The translations under genes and the position numbers were made by a program. 64,000 nt of DNA from UBA1424 sp041654095 (GTDB lineage Bacteria; Bacillota_I; Bacilli_A; RFN20; CAG-826), in contig JBAZED010000004.1 in the NCBI GenBank assembly GCA_041654095.1, positions 1-64,000 of the forward strand. The letters are read 5' to 3'. This document shows positions 16,358 to 25,255 of this stretch, piece by piece (the first letter of the stretch is position 1; each line of letters starts with the position of its first letter). Under the pieces are notes generated by a model that saw only the letters and a program-made list of their open reading frames with translations, had not been told where the DNA came from and did not search any database.

Positions 16358-16698
16358 AAGAGTTAATTTGCATCATCTGCCCCCGCGGCTGCCGCTTGCA
16401 TGTCGACGACGATTTAAATGTCACCGGCAATTTTTGCCCGCGCGGCATCATCTACGCAAAGACGGAGATGACGAACCCGACGCGGACGCTCACCTCGACG
16501 GTTAAGATTAAAGCGTCGAGCGCCGTGCGCTTGAGCGTCAAGACGTCACAAGCGATTCCCAAGGGAAAAATGTTTGATTGTATGCGCGAACTTGATAAAG
16601 TAATGGTAGAAGCACCAATTCATATTGGTGATGTTGTTATGAGTAATATTTGTGATACCGGTGTCGATGTTGTCGCCACCAAGGATATCGAGGAGTAA
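16354..16698 (+). CDS. DUF1667 family protein (iron-sulfur/zinc-type cysteine motif)
   Basis: A 114-residue protein with Cys-x-x-Cys-Pro-Arg-Gly-Cys at residues ~6-12 and a later NFCPRG, the cysteine pattern that defines DUF1667. The family is found next to GlpA-like dehydrogenases and the oxidoreductase encoded upstream. Its biochemical role is not established, and a metal or cluster-binding subunit is the reasonable inference. It overlaps the upstream gene by 4 bases. Bases ~16560-16660 are distinctly AT-richer, using GTA, CCA, ATT and GAT codons unlike the rest of the operon. Confidence 0.85.
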   Translation: MKELICIICPRGCRLHVDDDLNVTGNFCPRGIIYAKTEMTNPTRTLTSTVKIKASSAVRLSVKTSQAIPKGKMFDCMRELDKVMVEAPIHIGDVVMSNICDTGVDVVATKDIEE

Positions 16699-16701
16699 TT
16701 T

Positions 16702-17238
16702 ATGAAAATCTTAATCGCTAGCGACATTCATGGTTCGATGTTTTACGCTGAGGAATTGCAGCGGGTCATCGAGGTCCAAAAGCCCGATCTCATCGCTCTT
16801 TTAGGCGATTTCTTGTACTCGGGACCGCGCAATCCGATCAAGGAGGATTACAATCCCAAAGCGGTGGTGGAAATCCTCAATTCATATGCGGATAAAATCA
16901 TCGCCGTGCGCGGCAACTGCGACGCCGACATCGACGTCGAAGTCCTAGCCTTTAAGCTCCCCAAAACCAATGAAGTCATCGCCAATAATCGCCGCCTCGT
17001 CCTCATTCACGGCGACGACACCGATTTAGGAAAATTGCATCTCCGCAAAGGCGATGTCCTGATGTATGGTCACACCCATCGCCCGCAGATGGAAGTCGTC
17101 GACGGCATTATGGTCTTAAATCCCGGTTCGCTCACTTTCCCGAAGGGCGACAATCCTCACACCTTCATGATCTTAGACGAAAACGAAGTCCAGCTCATCG
17201 ATCTCTCGGGTCGGATTCTCGACGTCAAGAGTTTATAG
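16702..17238 (+). CDS. YfcE/MJ0936-type metallophosphodiesterase
   Basis: A 178-residue calcineurin-fold phosphodiesterase of the YfcE family. Metal-binding motifs seen are SDIHG (7-11), LLGDFLYSGPRN, RGNCDAD and YGHTHRP. The block usually written THGH appears here as IHGDD, so one metal-ligand position may carry Asp in place of His. The length fits the family. Substrates of this family are poorly defined (cyclic nucleotide phosphodiester activity is seen in vitro). It starts 3 bases after the DUF1667 gene and leads into the RNase J gene 8 bases later, so all are likely one operon. Confidence 0.87.
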   Translation: MKILIASDIHGSMFYAEELQRVIEVQKPDLIALLGDFLYSGPRNPIKEDYNPKAVVEILNSYADKIIAVRGNCDADIDVEVLAFKLPKTNEVIANNRRLVLIHGDDTDLGKLHLRKGDVLMYGHTHRPQMEVVDGIMVLNPGSLTFPKGDNPHTFMILDENEVQLIDLSGRILDVKSL

Positions 17239-17246
17239 GAACGCAA

Positions 17247-18926
17247 ATGATGGAAGATAAAATTAGAGTCTTTGCTTTAGGCGGTCTTGACGAAGATGGC
17301 AAAAATCTCCAAGTAGTGGAAATCAACGACGATATTTTCGTCCTCGAATGCGGGATTCGCTTTCCCGATAAAACGACACCCGGGATCGACTATATCATCC
17401 CTGATTACGACTACTTAAGAAAAAATAAGCAACGCGTTCGGGCTTACATTTTGACGCATGGCCACGATGACGAAATCGGAGCTCTGCCATATATTCACAA
17501 AGAAGTGCCGGCCCCAATTTACGGAAGCGACGTCACTCTGATCATGGTCCGCACCTTCTTTGACCATATCCATTTTGATTCCTCGCGCCTCGATCTCCAC
17601 ATCGTCAAACCGACGAGCGATGTCGTCATCGCCGGCCGGATGTTTCACTTTTTTCACACGGCCCACAACATCGCCGAATCGATGGGGGTCGCCATCGAGA
17701 CCAACCTCGGCAACATCGTCTTCACCGGCGATTACGTCGTCGAGAATAATGCCTCTGACAACTACCTTCACGACATGAGCGCCATCGCCCGTATCGCCGA
17801 AAAAGAGACTGCTCTTCTGATGATCGAATCGAACTATGCGGACCGCCTCGGCTACACCGCCCCCAAGTACAAGATAACCCCGCTCCTCTCCCAGTTTATC
17901 GAAGAGGTGAAGGGGCGCCTCTTCATCGCGCTCTTCTCGCGAAACGTCTATAATATAGACGAAATTATTAATCTCGCCGTTAAAACCCGCAAGAAAATCG
18001 TCTTTTACGACAATGAGACGGCCGAGATTTTTAAGGATATGCAGAAGGTTGATCAACTCATCATCCCCAAGAACAATTTCGTGGCGATCGAAGACGTTAA
18101 TCGCATTCGCGCCAAAGAGACGATTGTGCTGATGTGCGGGTTCGGCGATCGCCTGTTTAAAAAGATCGCAACCCTCGCTAACGGCTTGCAAGAAGACCGC
18201 CGCATTTTATTGACGCCGGAAGACACGTTTGTCGTCGCGGCCCCGGCCAGCCCGAATGTCGAAGCGATCGCCACCTCCGCCATCGATGACCTCTACCGGA
18301 GCGGCGTCAAAGTCAAAGCGCTCAGCAAAAAAGATATTTTGAAAATGCACGCTTCCGAAGAAGACATCAAGATGGTGGTCGCCACTTTAAAACCAAAATA
18401 TTACTTGCCGGTCAAAGGCAGTTATCGCCACCTCCTCGCCAACGCCCAACTCGTTTTGGGCATGGGTTTGAAACTCTCGCATCAAAACGTCTTTGTCCTC
18501 GATAATGGCATGGTCCTCGAAATCACCAAAGATGCGGCCAAAATCTTGCCCGACACCGTAAAAGTCGGCGACCTCTTAATCGATGGCAAAGGCATCGGCG
18601 ACGTCGAAGGCGGAGTCATCATCGAACGCCAGAAATTGAGCGACGATGGCGTCGTCGTCCTCGGCGTGACCATCTCCAGATCGAAGCGCCAAGTCACCGC
18701 CGGACCCGATGTGCAAATGCGCGGTTTCGTCTTTCTTAAAGACGCCGACACCATTTTAAAAGAAGTGACCAAGATTTTTCTCAATGCCGTGAACGCCGGC
18801 ATCGCCAAGCACAATTACCGCCTGGCCGAGATTGAGAACCAAGCGACCGAGGCCATTCTGCGCTACATCCGGCGCGCCAACGGCAAAAATCCGATGGTCC
18901 TGCCGTTAATAATCGAGATTGACTAA
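17247..18926 (+). CDS. RNase J family protein, J2-like with degenerate active site
   Basis: This 559-residue metallo-beta-lactamase/beta-CASP protein has the RNase J layout and ends with NPMVLPLIIEID, like RnjA/RnjB. The active-site motif HxHxDH reads HGHDDE (71-76), and the PVHGEYR motif reads PVKGSYR (388-394). Both changes occur at positions where Bacillus RNase J2 also departs from J1. I infer a J2-type subunit with weak or no catalytic activity that would partner an RNase J1 encoded elsewhere. It may start at ATG 17247 or 17250. Nothing else in the window encodes a J1. Confidence 0.85.
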   Translation: MMEDKIRVFALGGLDEDGKNLQVVEINDDIFVLECGIRFPDKTTPGIDYIIPDYDYLRKNKQRVRAYILTHGHDDEIGALPYIHKEVPAPIYGSDVTLIMVRTFFDHIHFDSSRLDLHIVKPTSDVVIAGRMFHFFHTAHNIAESMGVAIETNLGNIVFTGDYVVENNASDNYLHDMSAIARIAEKETALLMIESNYADRLGYTAPKYKITPLLSQFIEEVKGRLFIALFSRNVYNIDEIINLAVKTRKKIVFYDNETAEIFKDMQKVDQLIIPKNNFVAIEDVNRIRAKETIVLMCGFGDRLFKKIATLANGLQEDRRILLTPEDTFVVAAPASPNVEAIATSAIDDLYRSGVKVKALSKKDILKMHASEEDIKMVVATLKPKYYLPVKGSYRHLLANAQLVLGMGLKLSHQNVFVLDNGMVLEITKDAAKILPDTVKVGDLLIDGKGIGDVEGGVIIERQKLSDDGVVVLGVTISRSKRQVTAGPDVQMRGFVFLKDADTILKEVTKIFLNAVNAGIAKHNYRLAEIENQATEAILRYIRRANGKNPMVLPLIIEID

Positions 18927-18984
18927 TTTAAGCATTAATGCTTGTCGGTGCCAATAAATTCTTTTAATCTTTTTGATGCGCAAG

Positions 18985-19002
18985 TATAATGACATGTATA
19001 AT
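18985..19002 (+). promoter_or_regulatory. -10 elements before ftsK
   Basis: Two TATAAT hexamers (18985-18990 and 18997-19002) lie directly before the ATG at 19007. The predicted transcript would have a leader of about 10 bases at most and no Shine-Dalgarno. Confidence 0.45.
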
Positions 19003-19006
19003 ACTC

Positions 19007-21664
19007 ATGAAAAACGTTCGTGAAGTCAAACCAGTCAACAGAGAATCGATGCTCGGTGTCATCGGTTTGATGATCGCCTTGATCGCCGTCATCGCCATCT
19101 TGTCGCCGCTCCCGAAATACACAAACGGCATCGCCGTCTATTTCGTCAATGTTTTCGGTTTCATCGGCTTCTGGGCTTTCTTCGGCGCTCTATTCGTTTT
19201 CGGTATTTATTTGATGTTCAGCCGCAAACTGAATAAGATCCGCTTCGATCTGAGCATCGCCGGCATCCTCATCGTCGTCTTCGCCTCGCTGTCCCTCTTC
19301 TCTAATATCGTCGTGCCGGAAGCCGAACACCTCCGCTTCGATAATTTTATTTCCTTGATGCAAACCCGCCTGGCGCGATCGTCGACCGAAGGGATTACCT
19401 TCAACGTGCAAATCGGCGGCGGTTACGTCGGTTTTTTCCTCGCCGCTCTCTTCAATTACATGACGAGACCTATCGCCATCGCCTTCACGACTTTAATCGT
19501 TCTCTTCAGCCTCGGCTTGATCTTCAACCGCCAAGTCAAGAAGTGGTATGTGAAGTTCAAGGCCTGGCGTAAGAAGAAGCACGAGCAGGGCGCTTATTTC
19601 AAAGCCATCAAGAAAGAAAAGCCTGATAAATTCGAAGATATCGCCTTTCAGGATAACAAAAAGAGCGAAGAGCCAACTCTATCGCCAAATGCTAAATATC
19701 CTACTCAGCGCTCGAATAGCGAACCCTTTATTGCTCCGAAGCCGGTGGTTAGTGCTGAAACCTTCACAGGTTATCAGAAGGCAGCTCCCCGCCCTGAGGC
19801 GAAAGCTGAACCAAAGCCTGTCGTCCAACCAACATCGATGGCGCAAGCCTTACCTCCCTATCGCCCCGGTAACGGCGAGATGAATTTCCAAGTTAAATCG
19901 TTCAGCGGCAATCAGGGTCTCCACAAGGCCGTCTTTTATCTAGAGGGCGACGAACCGCGATCGGAGCTTCCGCCCCAGCGTGAAGCGATGCGCCCGTATA
20001 CCAGCTCTGCCGAGGCACAAGCGGTGGCCAGCGAACCGTTCTTCACTCGTCTTGCCGTCGAAGAAACCCCGCTGGTGGTCAAGCCCGAACCGGAAGTTAG
20101 CAAGCCCGCGATCGAAAGCTCACGCCCCACCGAAGCTTCAAAACAAGAAATCAAACCTCGCGACTACAATCTCCCGCCTCTCGACTTGCTCGAGAATCAT
20201 GAATCGCAAGAAGATTTATTAAAAAATGAGGAGTCAACCCAATCGCGAACAGAGTTGATCAACACTATTTTCGAAGATCTCAATATCGGCGCGCAAGTCG
20301 TCGGCCACACGATTGGACCTTCGGTCACGCGCTACGATATTCAAATGGACCGCAACGTCTCGGTGTCCTCGATGACGCGCTATATCAACGATATTTCGAT
20401 CCGCCTCGGCGGCGTCTCGACGCGCTTTGAACCGCTCGTCATCGGCAAGCCGACCTCAGGTCTAGAAATCCCGAACGAATACCGGACCAACGTCGGTCTC
20501 AAAGAAGCTCTCGAGAAGATGTCAACAGGTGGCCGCTTCAACCGCGACATCCCCTTTGGCAAGAATATTTCCGGCGAGCTCATCTACGCCAACATCACCG
20601 ATTTGCCCCACATGCTGGTCGCTGGCAGCACCGGTAGCGGCAAATCGATTTTCGTCCACTCGATTTTGATGACTCTGATCATGCGCAATCGCCCCGATGA
20701 ATTGAAATTGATGGTCGTCGATCCCAAGCGCGTCGAACTCTCGAACTACGCCGATATTCCCCATCTTCTCTGCCCGATCATCACCGAGAGCAAGAAGGCA
20801 AAAGTGGCTTTTAATAAATTGGTTGACGAGATGGAAAAGCGCTATTCGATTTTCCAAGAAGCCCGCGTCAGCAAGATTTCACAATATAATGATTATGCTA
20901 AACATAATGGTCTGCCGGCTTTGCCCTATATCGTCGTCGTCGTCGATGAATACGCCGATTTGAGCGACACGTGCCGCGACATCCACGAACCGGTTGTGCG
21001 CGTCGCGCAAAAAGCCAGGGCGGCCGGCATTCACCTCATCATCTCGACGCAGCGGCCGACGACCGATGTCGTCAACCCCAGAATTAAGACAAACCTGCCG
21101 GCCCACGTCGCCCTGATGATGGGCAGCTATGTCGATTCGACGACCATCCTCGGCGAGTCGGGGGCTGAAAAACTATTGGGAAACGGCGACATGCTCGTCG
21201 AATGTGCCATCATCTCGCGGACGAGCAAACCTCGTCTTCAAGGATGTTTTGTCGATATCAGCGAGATCAACCGCGTCGCCGATTTTATCAAGGCCCAATG
21301 GCCGGTTGAATACGATCCGAATTTCCTCGATCTCGAAGAGAAGGTCGAAGAATATCGCCCGATGAGCGGTGCGGATGTCGCCGGCAATACTTCCTCTCGA
21401 GAAATGGTCGAAGAAGAATTGTACACCCAGCTCATCCAAGACACGATGGAGCGCGATTTCACGTCGATCAGCTTCATTCAAAGGACATATGGAGTCGGCT
21501 TTCCGAAAGCCGGTCGCCTCTTTGCTAGGCTGCAGAAAGATGGAATCGTCTCAACCGAAAGCGACAGCGCCCGCGGTTGTAAAGTTTTAGTTCACGATGG
21601 GCATTTCAACACGCCGAGCGCGAACCCCGGTTCGACCGAGTTGGTCGTCGAGGAGGATAGGTAG
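19007..21664 (+). CDS. ftsK: DNA translocase FtsK/SpoIIIE
   Basis: A septum-located ATP-driven DNA pump that clears chromosome DNA from the closing division site. The N-terminal ~200 residues have about four transmembrane segments. A Pro/Glu-rich linker (~200-400) follows. The motor has the alpha-beta region (GPSVTRYDIQMD), Walker A AGSTGSGKS (~545), the FtsK motif VDPKRVELSNYADIPHLL and Walker B VVVDEYADL. The last ~70 residues are a winged-helix gamma domain (SISFIQRTYGVGFPKAGRL) that reads KOPS-like sites. ATG 19007 is preferred over in-frame 18989 because it lies just after the -10 sequences; ATG 19049 is possible. Confidence 0.95.
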   Translation: MKNVREVKPVNRESMLGVIGLMIALIAVIAILSPLPKYTNGIAVYFVNVFGFIGFWAFFGALFVFGIYLMFSRKLNKIRFDLSIAGILIVVFASLSLFSNIVVPEAEHLRFDNFISLMQTRLARSSTEGITFNVQIGGGYVGFFLAALFNYMTRPIAIAFTTLIVLFSLGLIFNRQVKKWYVKFKAWRKKKHEQGAYFKAIKKEKPDKFEDIAFQDNKKSEEPTLSPNAKYPTQRSNSEPFIAPKPVVSAETFTGYQKAAPRPEAKAEPKPVVQPTSMAQALPPYRPGNGEMNFQVKSFSGNQGLHKAVFYLEGDEPRSELPPQREAMRPYTSSAEAQAVASEPFFTRLAVEETPLVVKPEPEVSKPAIESSRPTEASKQEIKPRDYNLPPLDLLENHESQEDLLKNEESTQSRTELINTIFEDLNIGAQVVGHTIGPSVTRYDIQMDRNVSVSSMTRYINDISIRLGGVSTRFEPLVIGKPTSGLEIPNEYRTNVGLKEALEKMSTGGRFNRDIPFGKNISGELIYANITDLPHMLVAGSTGSGKSIFVHSILMTLIMRNRPDELKLMVVDPKRVELSNYADIPHLLCPIITESKKAKVAFNKLVDEMEKRYSIFQEARVSKISQYNDYAKHNGLPALPYIVVVVDEYADLSDTCRDIHEPVVRVAQKARAAGIHLIISTQRPTTDVVNPRIKTNLPAHVALMMGSYVDSTTILGESGAEKLLGNGDMLVECAIISRTSKPRLQGCFVDISEINRVADFIKAQWPVEYDPNFLDLEEKVEEYRPMSGADVAGNTSSREMVEEELYTQLIQDTMERDFTSISFIQRTYGVGFPKAGRLFARLQKDGIVSTESDSARGCKVLVHDGHFNTPSANPGSTELVVEEDR

Positions 21665-21665
21665 A

Positions 21666-21983
21666 ATGGGAATCGGCATCGATATCGTCGATATGCGGCG
21701 CATCAGCGACATCGCGCGCTTTGCCGAAGGCATTTTAAGCGACAGAGAACTTGCTCTTCTGGCGAACAAGAAAGATAAATTGACTTTTGTGGCCGGCCGC
21801 TTCGCCGCGAAGGAGGCCTTTATGAAAGCCCTCGGTCAAGGTCTTGATCAAATTTCCTTGAAGCACATCGAAGTCTTGTATCGGGGCCCCAATCAAGCTC
21901 CTTTCGTCTTGTATAAAAATGTCGAATACGACGTCTCCATCGCCCACGATGGCGATTACGCCGTCGCGACCGTCTGCATATGA
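21666..21983 (+). CDS. acpS: Holo-[acyl-carrier-protein] synthase
   Basis: AcpS transfers 4'-phosphopantetheine from CoA to acyl carrier protein. The 105-residue product has GIGIDIVDMRRI at the start (magnesium-binding Asp) and the RFAAKEAFMKALG motif with catalytic Glu-Ala. VSIAHDGDYAVATV closes the protein. ATG 21666 lies just after the ftsK stop, with GAGGATAGG upstream; an in-frame start at 21597 lies within ftsK and is rejected. Possible substrates visible in this window include the carrier domain of the acyl-activating enzyme at 40.6-42.6 kb. Confidence 0.94.
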   Translation: MGIGIDIVDMRRISDIARFAEGILSDRELALLANKKDKLTFVAGRFAAKEAFMKALGQGLDQISLKHIEVLYRGPNQAPFVLYKNVEYDVSIAHDGDYAVATVCI

Positions 21984-24124
21984 TGATGAAGCGCGGCATC
22001 AAAGCGGTCTTGGCAGCTCCGACCCTCGTCAAGATCGATGTCTTTCCGCTCTCTAATCTCGAGCATGCGACCTTCGCTCTCCGCGTCAATGACCATCAGG
22101 AAGCGATGCTCGTCATTCAGGAGCACGTCAAGAACATCCACGAGCACTATTTCATCCTCGTCTTGCCGCATGAGATCGTCCTCGGGAACGAATACCGCAT
22201 CGATTGCAACGAATTAGGTATTATCAACCTCGATATTTCATATCTGGCCCGCATGCCCGATTTTGATGATCGCTACGCTTACGATGGCGATGATTTAGGA
22301 TCGGCTTATACGCCCCTAGCCACCACCTTTGCCTTGTGGGCGCCCCTCGCCTCAAGAGTTCGGCTCAAATACTTCTACAAAAAGATGTGGTGCACACTCG
22401 ACATGAAACGCGAAGAGCGCGGCATCTACCGAGCGGAAATCAAAGGCAATCTCGACGGCATCAGTTACCTCTATGAGGTCACGAATAACGGCGAAGCGAT
22501 CGAAGTGAGCGATCCGTACGCCAAATTATCGCTCCAAAACAACAAGGCCTCGGTCATCGCTAATCTCAAGCGCGTCAAGATGGCCATGAACGGCGAGTAT
22601 TTGCCCAAATTTGGTAAATATACCGAAGCCGTCATTTACGAGGCTCACGTGCGCGATATGACGATCGATGAAAATAGCGATATTCACAATAGAGGATTGT
22701 TTTTAGGTCTGATCGAAAAGGGCCGCAAGACAAAGGGCGGACATCCGGCCGGATTTGACTATCTTAAGGAGCTCGGCATCACCCACCTTCAGCTGCTGCC
22801 GATCTTCGACTACGCGACCGCCGATGAAGAAAATCCCGATGCGGCTTATAACTGGGGTTACGACCCCGCTCAATACTTCGTGCCCGAAGGTAGTTACGCC
22901 TCGAAACCCGAAGACCCGTATTCGCGGCTCATCGATTTGAAGAAGATGGTGGCCGCCTTTCACAAAGACGGCATTCGCATCGTCATGGACACCGTCTTCA
23001 ACCACGTCTACGAACATTGCACTTCGGTCTTTGAACGGGTGGTTCCAAACTACTATTTCCGCTACGAGAAGAACGGTGAATTAGCGCATCGCTCCTTTTG
23101 TGGAAACGACGTCGCCAGCGAGCGAGCCATGGTCCGCAAATTGATCGTCGATGCGTGCGTTTACTATGTAAAGGAATTCGACGTTGACGGTTTTCGCTTC
23201 GATATCATGGGCTTGATCGACATGGAGACGATGCTGATCGTCAGAGATCGAGTTAAAGCCCTCAAACCGGACTTCATGATCTACGGCGAGGGATGGCAGA
23301 TGGGCGATGAATCGACCCAGAATTTTGCGATGGCTTCGTTTACAAACGCTTTCCAAATGGCGGGGATTGGTTTCTTTAATGACTGGTATCGCGATATCGT
23401 GCGGGGCAAGTCCACGGACCACGACCAGAGGCCGATCGGCTACTTGCTCAATTCCGACAGCCATCGCGAAGGTTTTAAATATTGTTACAACGGTTCTTCT
23501 TTTGAGAAATATTTGACGCGCCGCTTTCTCGATCCCCAGCAGTCGATCAACTATGTCGAGTGCCACGATAACGGCACGATTTACGACAAGCTCGAAATCG
23601 CCCTCCCCGACGAGAGCCACGAAGCCCGCTTAGCCCGAATCAAGATGATCAACGCCGCCGTCTTAACCTCTTATGGCGTGCCCTTTATCCATATGGGCCA
23701 GGAGATTGGACTGAGCAAAAAGAACCATCAAAACACCTATAAGGCCGGCGACGACTACAACAAGATGCGCTACGACGTTTTGGATGAGCGTTTTGCGATG
23801 TTTAAATACGTTCAAGACGCCATCAAATTGCGGAAATCGCTAACTTTTCTCCAAGAGGCGGATCTCGACAGAATAGAACGATCTGTGTCCTTTGAAGACC
23901 TCGATAATAACGCGCTGAAGATTTCTTACGATTTATGTGGCTATCGGAGTGCTTTCAAGGCGTTTTCCATCTTTATCAATCCGAGTTCTGAGACCCTCTA
24001 TTACGACCTCGACGATTATCATCAAGTTCTCTTCGCCAGCGGGGGCAACGTCCTATCTAGCGGAACGTACACCCAACATGTCATGATTAAAGGAAGAGGC
24101 TTTATTATTTTAATATTAAAATAA
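21980..24124 (+). CDS. pulA: Type I pullulanase (glycogen debranching, GH13)
   Basis: Hydrolyses alpha-1,6 branch points of glycogen, starch or pullulan fragments. The type I signature YNWGYDP is present (~295). The GH13 catalytic regions follow: DTVFNH (I), DGFRFDIMG with the nucleophile Asp (II), YGEGW with the acid/base Glu (III) and VECHDN (IV, Cys replacing the common Ser). An N-terminal CBM48-like domain precedes them (FALWAPLASRVRL ... GISYLYEV). With no signal peptide in 714 residues, it should act in the cytosol on stored or imported glucans. The start overlaps acpS by 4 bases. Confidence 0.93.
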   Translation: MMMKRGIKAVLAAPTLVKIDVFPLSNLEHATFALRVNDHQEAMLVIQEHVKNIHEHYFILVLPHEIVLGNEYRIDCNELGIINLDISYLARMPDFDDRYAYDGDDLGSAYTPLATTFALWAPLASRVRLKYFYKKMWCTLDMKREERGIYRAEIKGNLDGISYLYEVTNNGEAIEVSDPYAKLSLQNNKASVIANLKRVKMAMNGEYLPKFGKYTEAVIYEAHVRDMTIDENSDIHNRGLFLGLIEKGRKTKGGHPAGFDYLKELGITHLQLLPIFDYATADEENPDAAYNWGYDPAQYFVPEGSYASKPEDPYSRLIDLKKMVAAFHKDGIRIVMDTVFNHVYEHCTSVFERVVPNYYFRYEKNGELAHRSFCGNDVASERAMVRKLIVDACVYYVKEFDVDGFRFDIMGLIDMETMLIVRDRVKALKPDFMIYGEGWQMGDESTQNFAMASFTNAFQMAGIGFFNDWYRDIVRGKSTDHDQRPIGYLLNSDSHREGFKYCYNGSSFEKYLTRRFLDPQQSINYVECHDNGTIYDKLEIALPDESHEARLARIKMINAAVLTSYGVPFIHMGQEIGLSKKNHQNTYKAGDDYNKMRYDVLDERFAMFKYVQDAIKLRKSLTFLQEADLDRIERSVSFEDLDNNALKISYDLCGYRSAFKAFSIFINPSSETLYYDLDDYHQVLFASGGNVLSSGTYTQHVMIKGRGFIILILK

Positions 24125-24182
24125 AACATGGGAATTTTACCTGCAGCCAACCTTATAAAATAAAGCTGGGGGTAACCTAATT

Positions 24183-24470
24183 ATGATATCTGATGTCTTT
24201 CTAACCGGTCGTCTATCCGAGCCGATCAACGGGACGATCCGCGTCGTTGAAATCGATCGTATGGTTCCCGAACACGGCAAATTCATCGTCGACAAAATTC
24301 CGGTCTTGTACTGGAGTCAAGAGCCGCATTCGCGGTTCATGAAACTGGCCGATGGCACCCTCGTCGTCATTCGCGGCCGGATTCAATTCGAGAAGCCATT
24401 TGGTCTGATTATCGTCGCGGAACAACTTGCAATTTTGGGACAAAATCGATTAAATGATATAGGGGGCTAG
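24183..24470 (+). CDS. Small SSB-like (OB-fold) protein of unknown function
   Basis: A 95-residue protein. The pattern VFLTGRLSEPI, a central DKIPVLYWSQEP, LADGTLVVIRGRIQF and LIIVAEQLAILG follows the beta-strand order of single-stranded DNA-binding OB folds (GRL near the start, LVVVEGRLQ, then IVAE at the end). It lacks the usual aromatic residues and acidic tail of SSB. I infer a diverged OB-fold protein, function unknown. It is 5 bases before plsC, with GGGGG-rich sequence before its ATG, and likely shares a transcript with it. Confidence 0.6.
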   Translation: MISDVFLTGRLSEPINGTIRVVEIDRMVPEHGKFIVDKIPVLYWSQEPHSRFMKLADGTLVVIRGRIQFEKPFGLIIVAEQLAILGQNRLNDIGG

Positions 24471-24475
24471 CGCGC

Positions 24476-25246
24476 GTGCTCAAATACCTTAGATTAATCC
24501 TCGTCTGCGGACCACGCATCTTGTGGTCTTATTTCGTTTGGATGATCAAGTACGCCCGGCATCCGGAACGCTACCCGCTCGAGCAGCGCTACCATCGCAT
24601 TCGCCAACTCGTCCTCTTTGTCTTTCGCCGCTTTCACCTCGATCTGAAAATTGCGGATGCCAAGTATTTTACTGAGCATGAGGAGCCATGTGTCGTCTAC
24701 TCCAATCACACTTCGTATCTCGATCCGCTCCTCCTCATCGCCATCTCTGAAAAACCGCTGACCTTCGTCGCTAAAAAAGAAGCGATGAAGTTTCCCTTTA
24801 TCGGCAAAGTCGTCGCCGCTTTAGACGGCATTTCGATGAATCGCGAGGATTTGCGCGAGCAGCTCGTCGCCATCGACCATGCCGTCAAGCTCATCGAAAG
24901 CGGGCGGAATATCGCCATCTTTCCCGAAGGGACGCGCAGCAAGTATCCCGAGAGGCCCCTCGCCAAATTTAAGCCGGGCGCCTTTAAATTGTCGTATCGC
25001 ACCGGCGCTGCGATCATTCCCTGCGCGTTTTACGGAACCTTTCGGCCCTTGAGCTCGAAGTCCAAGCTCAAAGTCTATCCGATTTGGATTCGCTTCTTCG
25101 AACCGATTACCAAAAATGATTTTTTGCAGATTAATACCGTCCATATCGCCCCGATCGTCCAAGAGAAAATCCAACGCGAAATCGATGACGTGATGCGCGA
25201 ACAAGATCGCCAATATCTGGAAAAGCTCGCAATAACCTCTAAATAA
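24476..25246 (+). CDS. plsC: 1-acyl-sn-glycerol-3-phosphate acyltransferase (PlsC family)
   Basis: Acylates lysophosphatidic acid at the sn-2 position in membrane phospholipid synthesis. The acyltransferase motif I is SNHTSYLDP (His-x4-Asp, ~75-82), motif III is FPEGTRS (~147-153), and motif IV falls around AAIIPCAF. A hydrophobic N-terminal segment (~3-22) should anchor it to the membrane. Length 256 aa fits. The start is GTG, placed 5-10 bases after AGGGGG, the only plausible ribosome binding site. The AcpS encoded upstream also belongs to lipid synthesis. Confidence 0.92.
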   Translation: MLKYLRLILVCGPRILWSYFVWMIKYARHPERYPLEQRYHRIRQLVLFVFRRFHLDLKIADAKYFTEHEEPCVVYSNHTSYLDPLLLIAISEKPLTFVAKKEAMKFPFIGKVVAALDGISMNREDLREQLVAIDHAVKLIESGRNIAIFPEGTRSKYPERPLAKFKPGAFKLSYRTGAAIIPCAFYGTFRPLSSKSKLKVYPIWIRFFEPITKNDFLQINTVHIAPIVQEKIQREIDDVMREQDRQYLEKLAITSK

Positions 25247-25255
25247 GGATGTGAA

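Noticed and set aside
17415..18191. Long reverse-strand open frames inside clear genes (also at 12071-12655, 23081-23620, 2826-3290 and others)
   Set aside because: They are mirror frames produced by the strong codon bias of the forward genes, lack ribosome binding sites and show low-complexity, Asp/Val-rich translations with no family resemblance.
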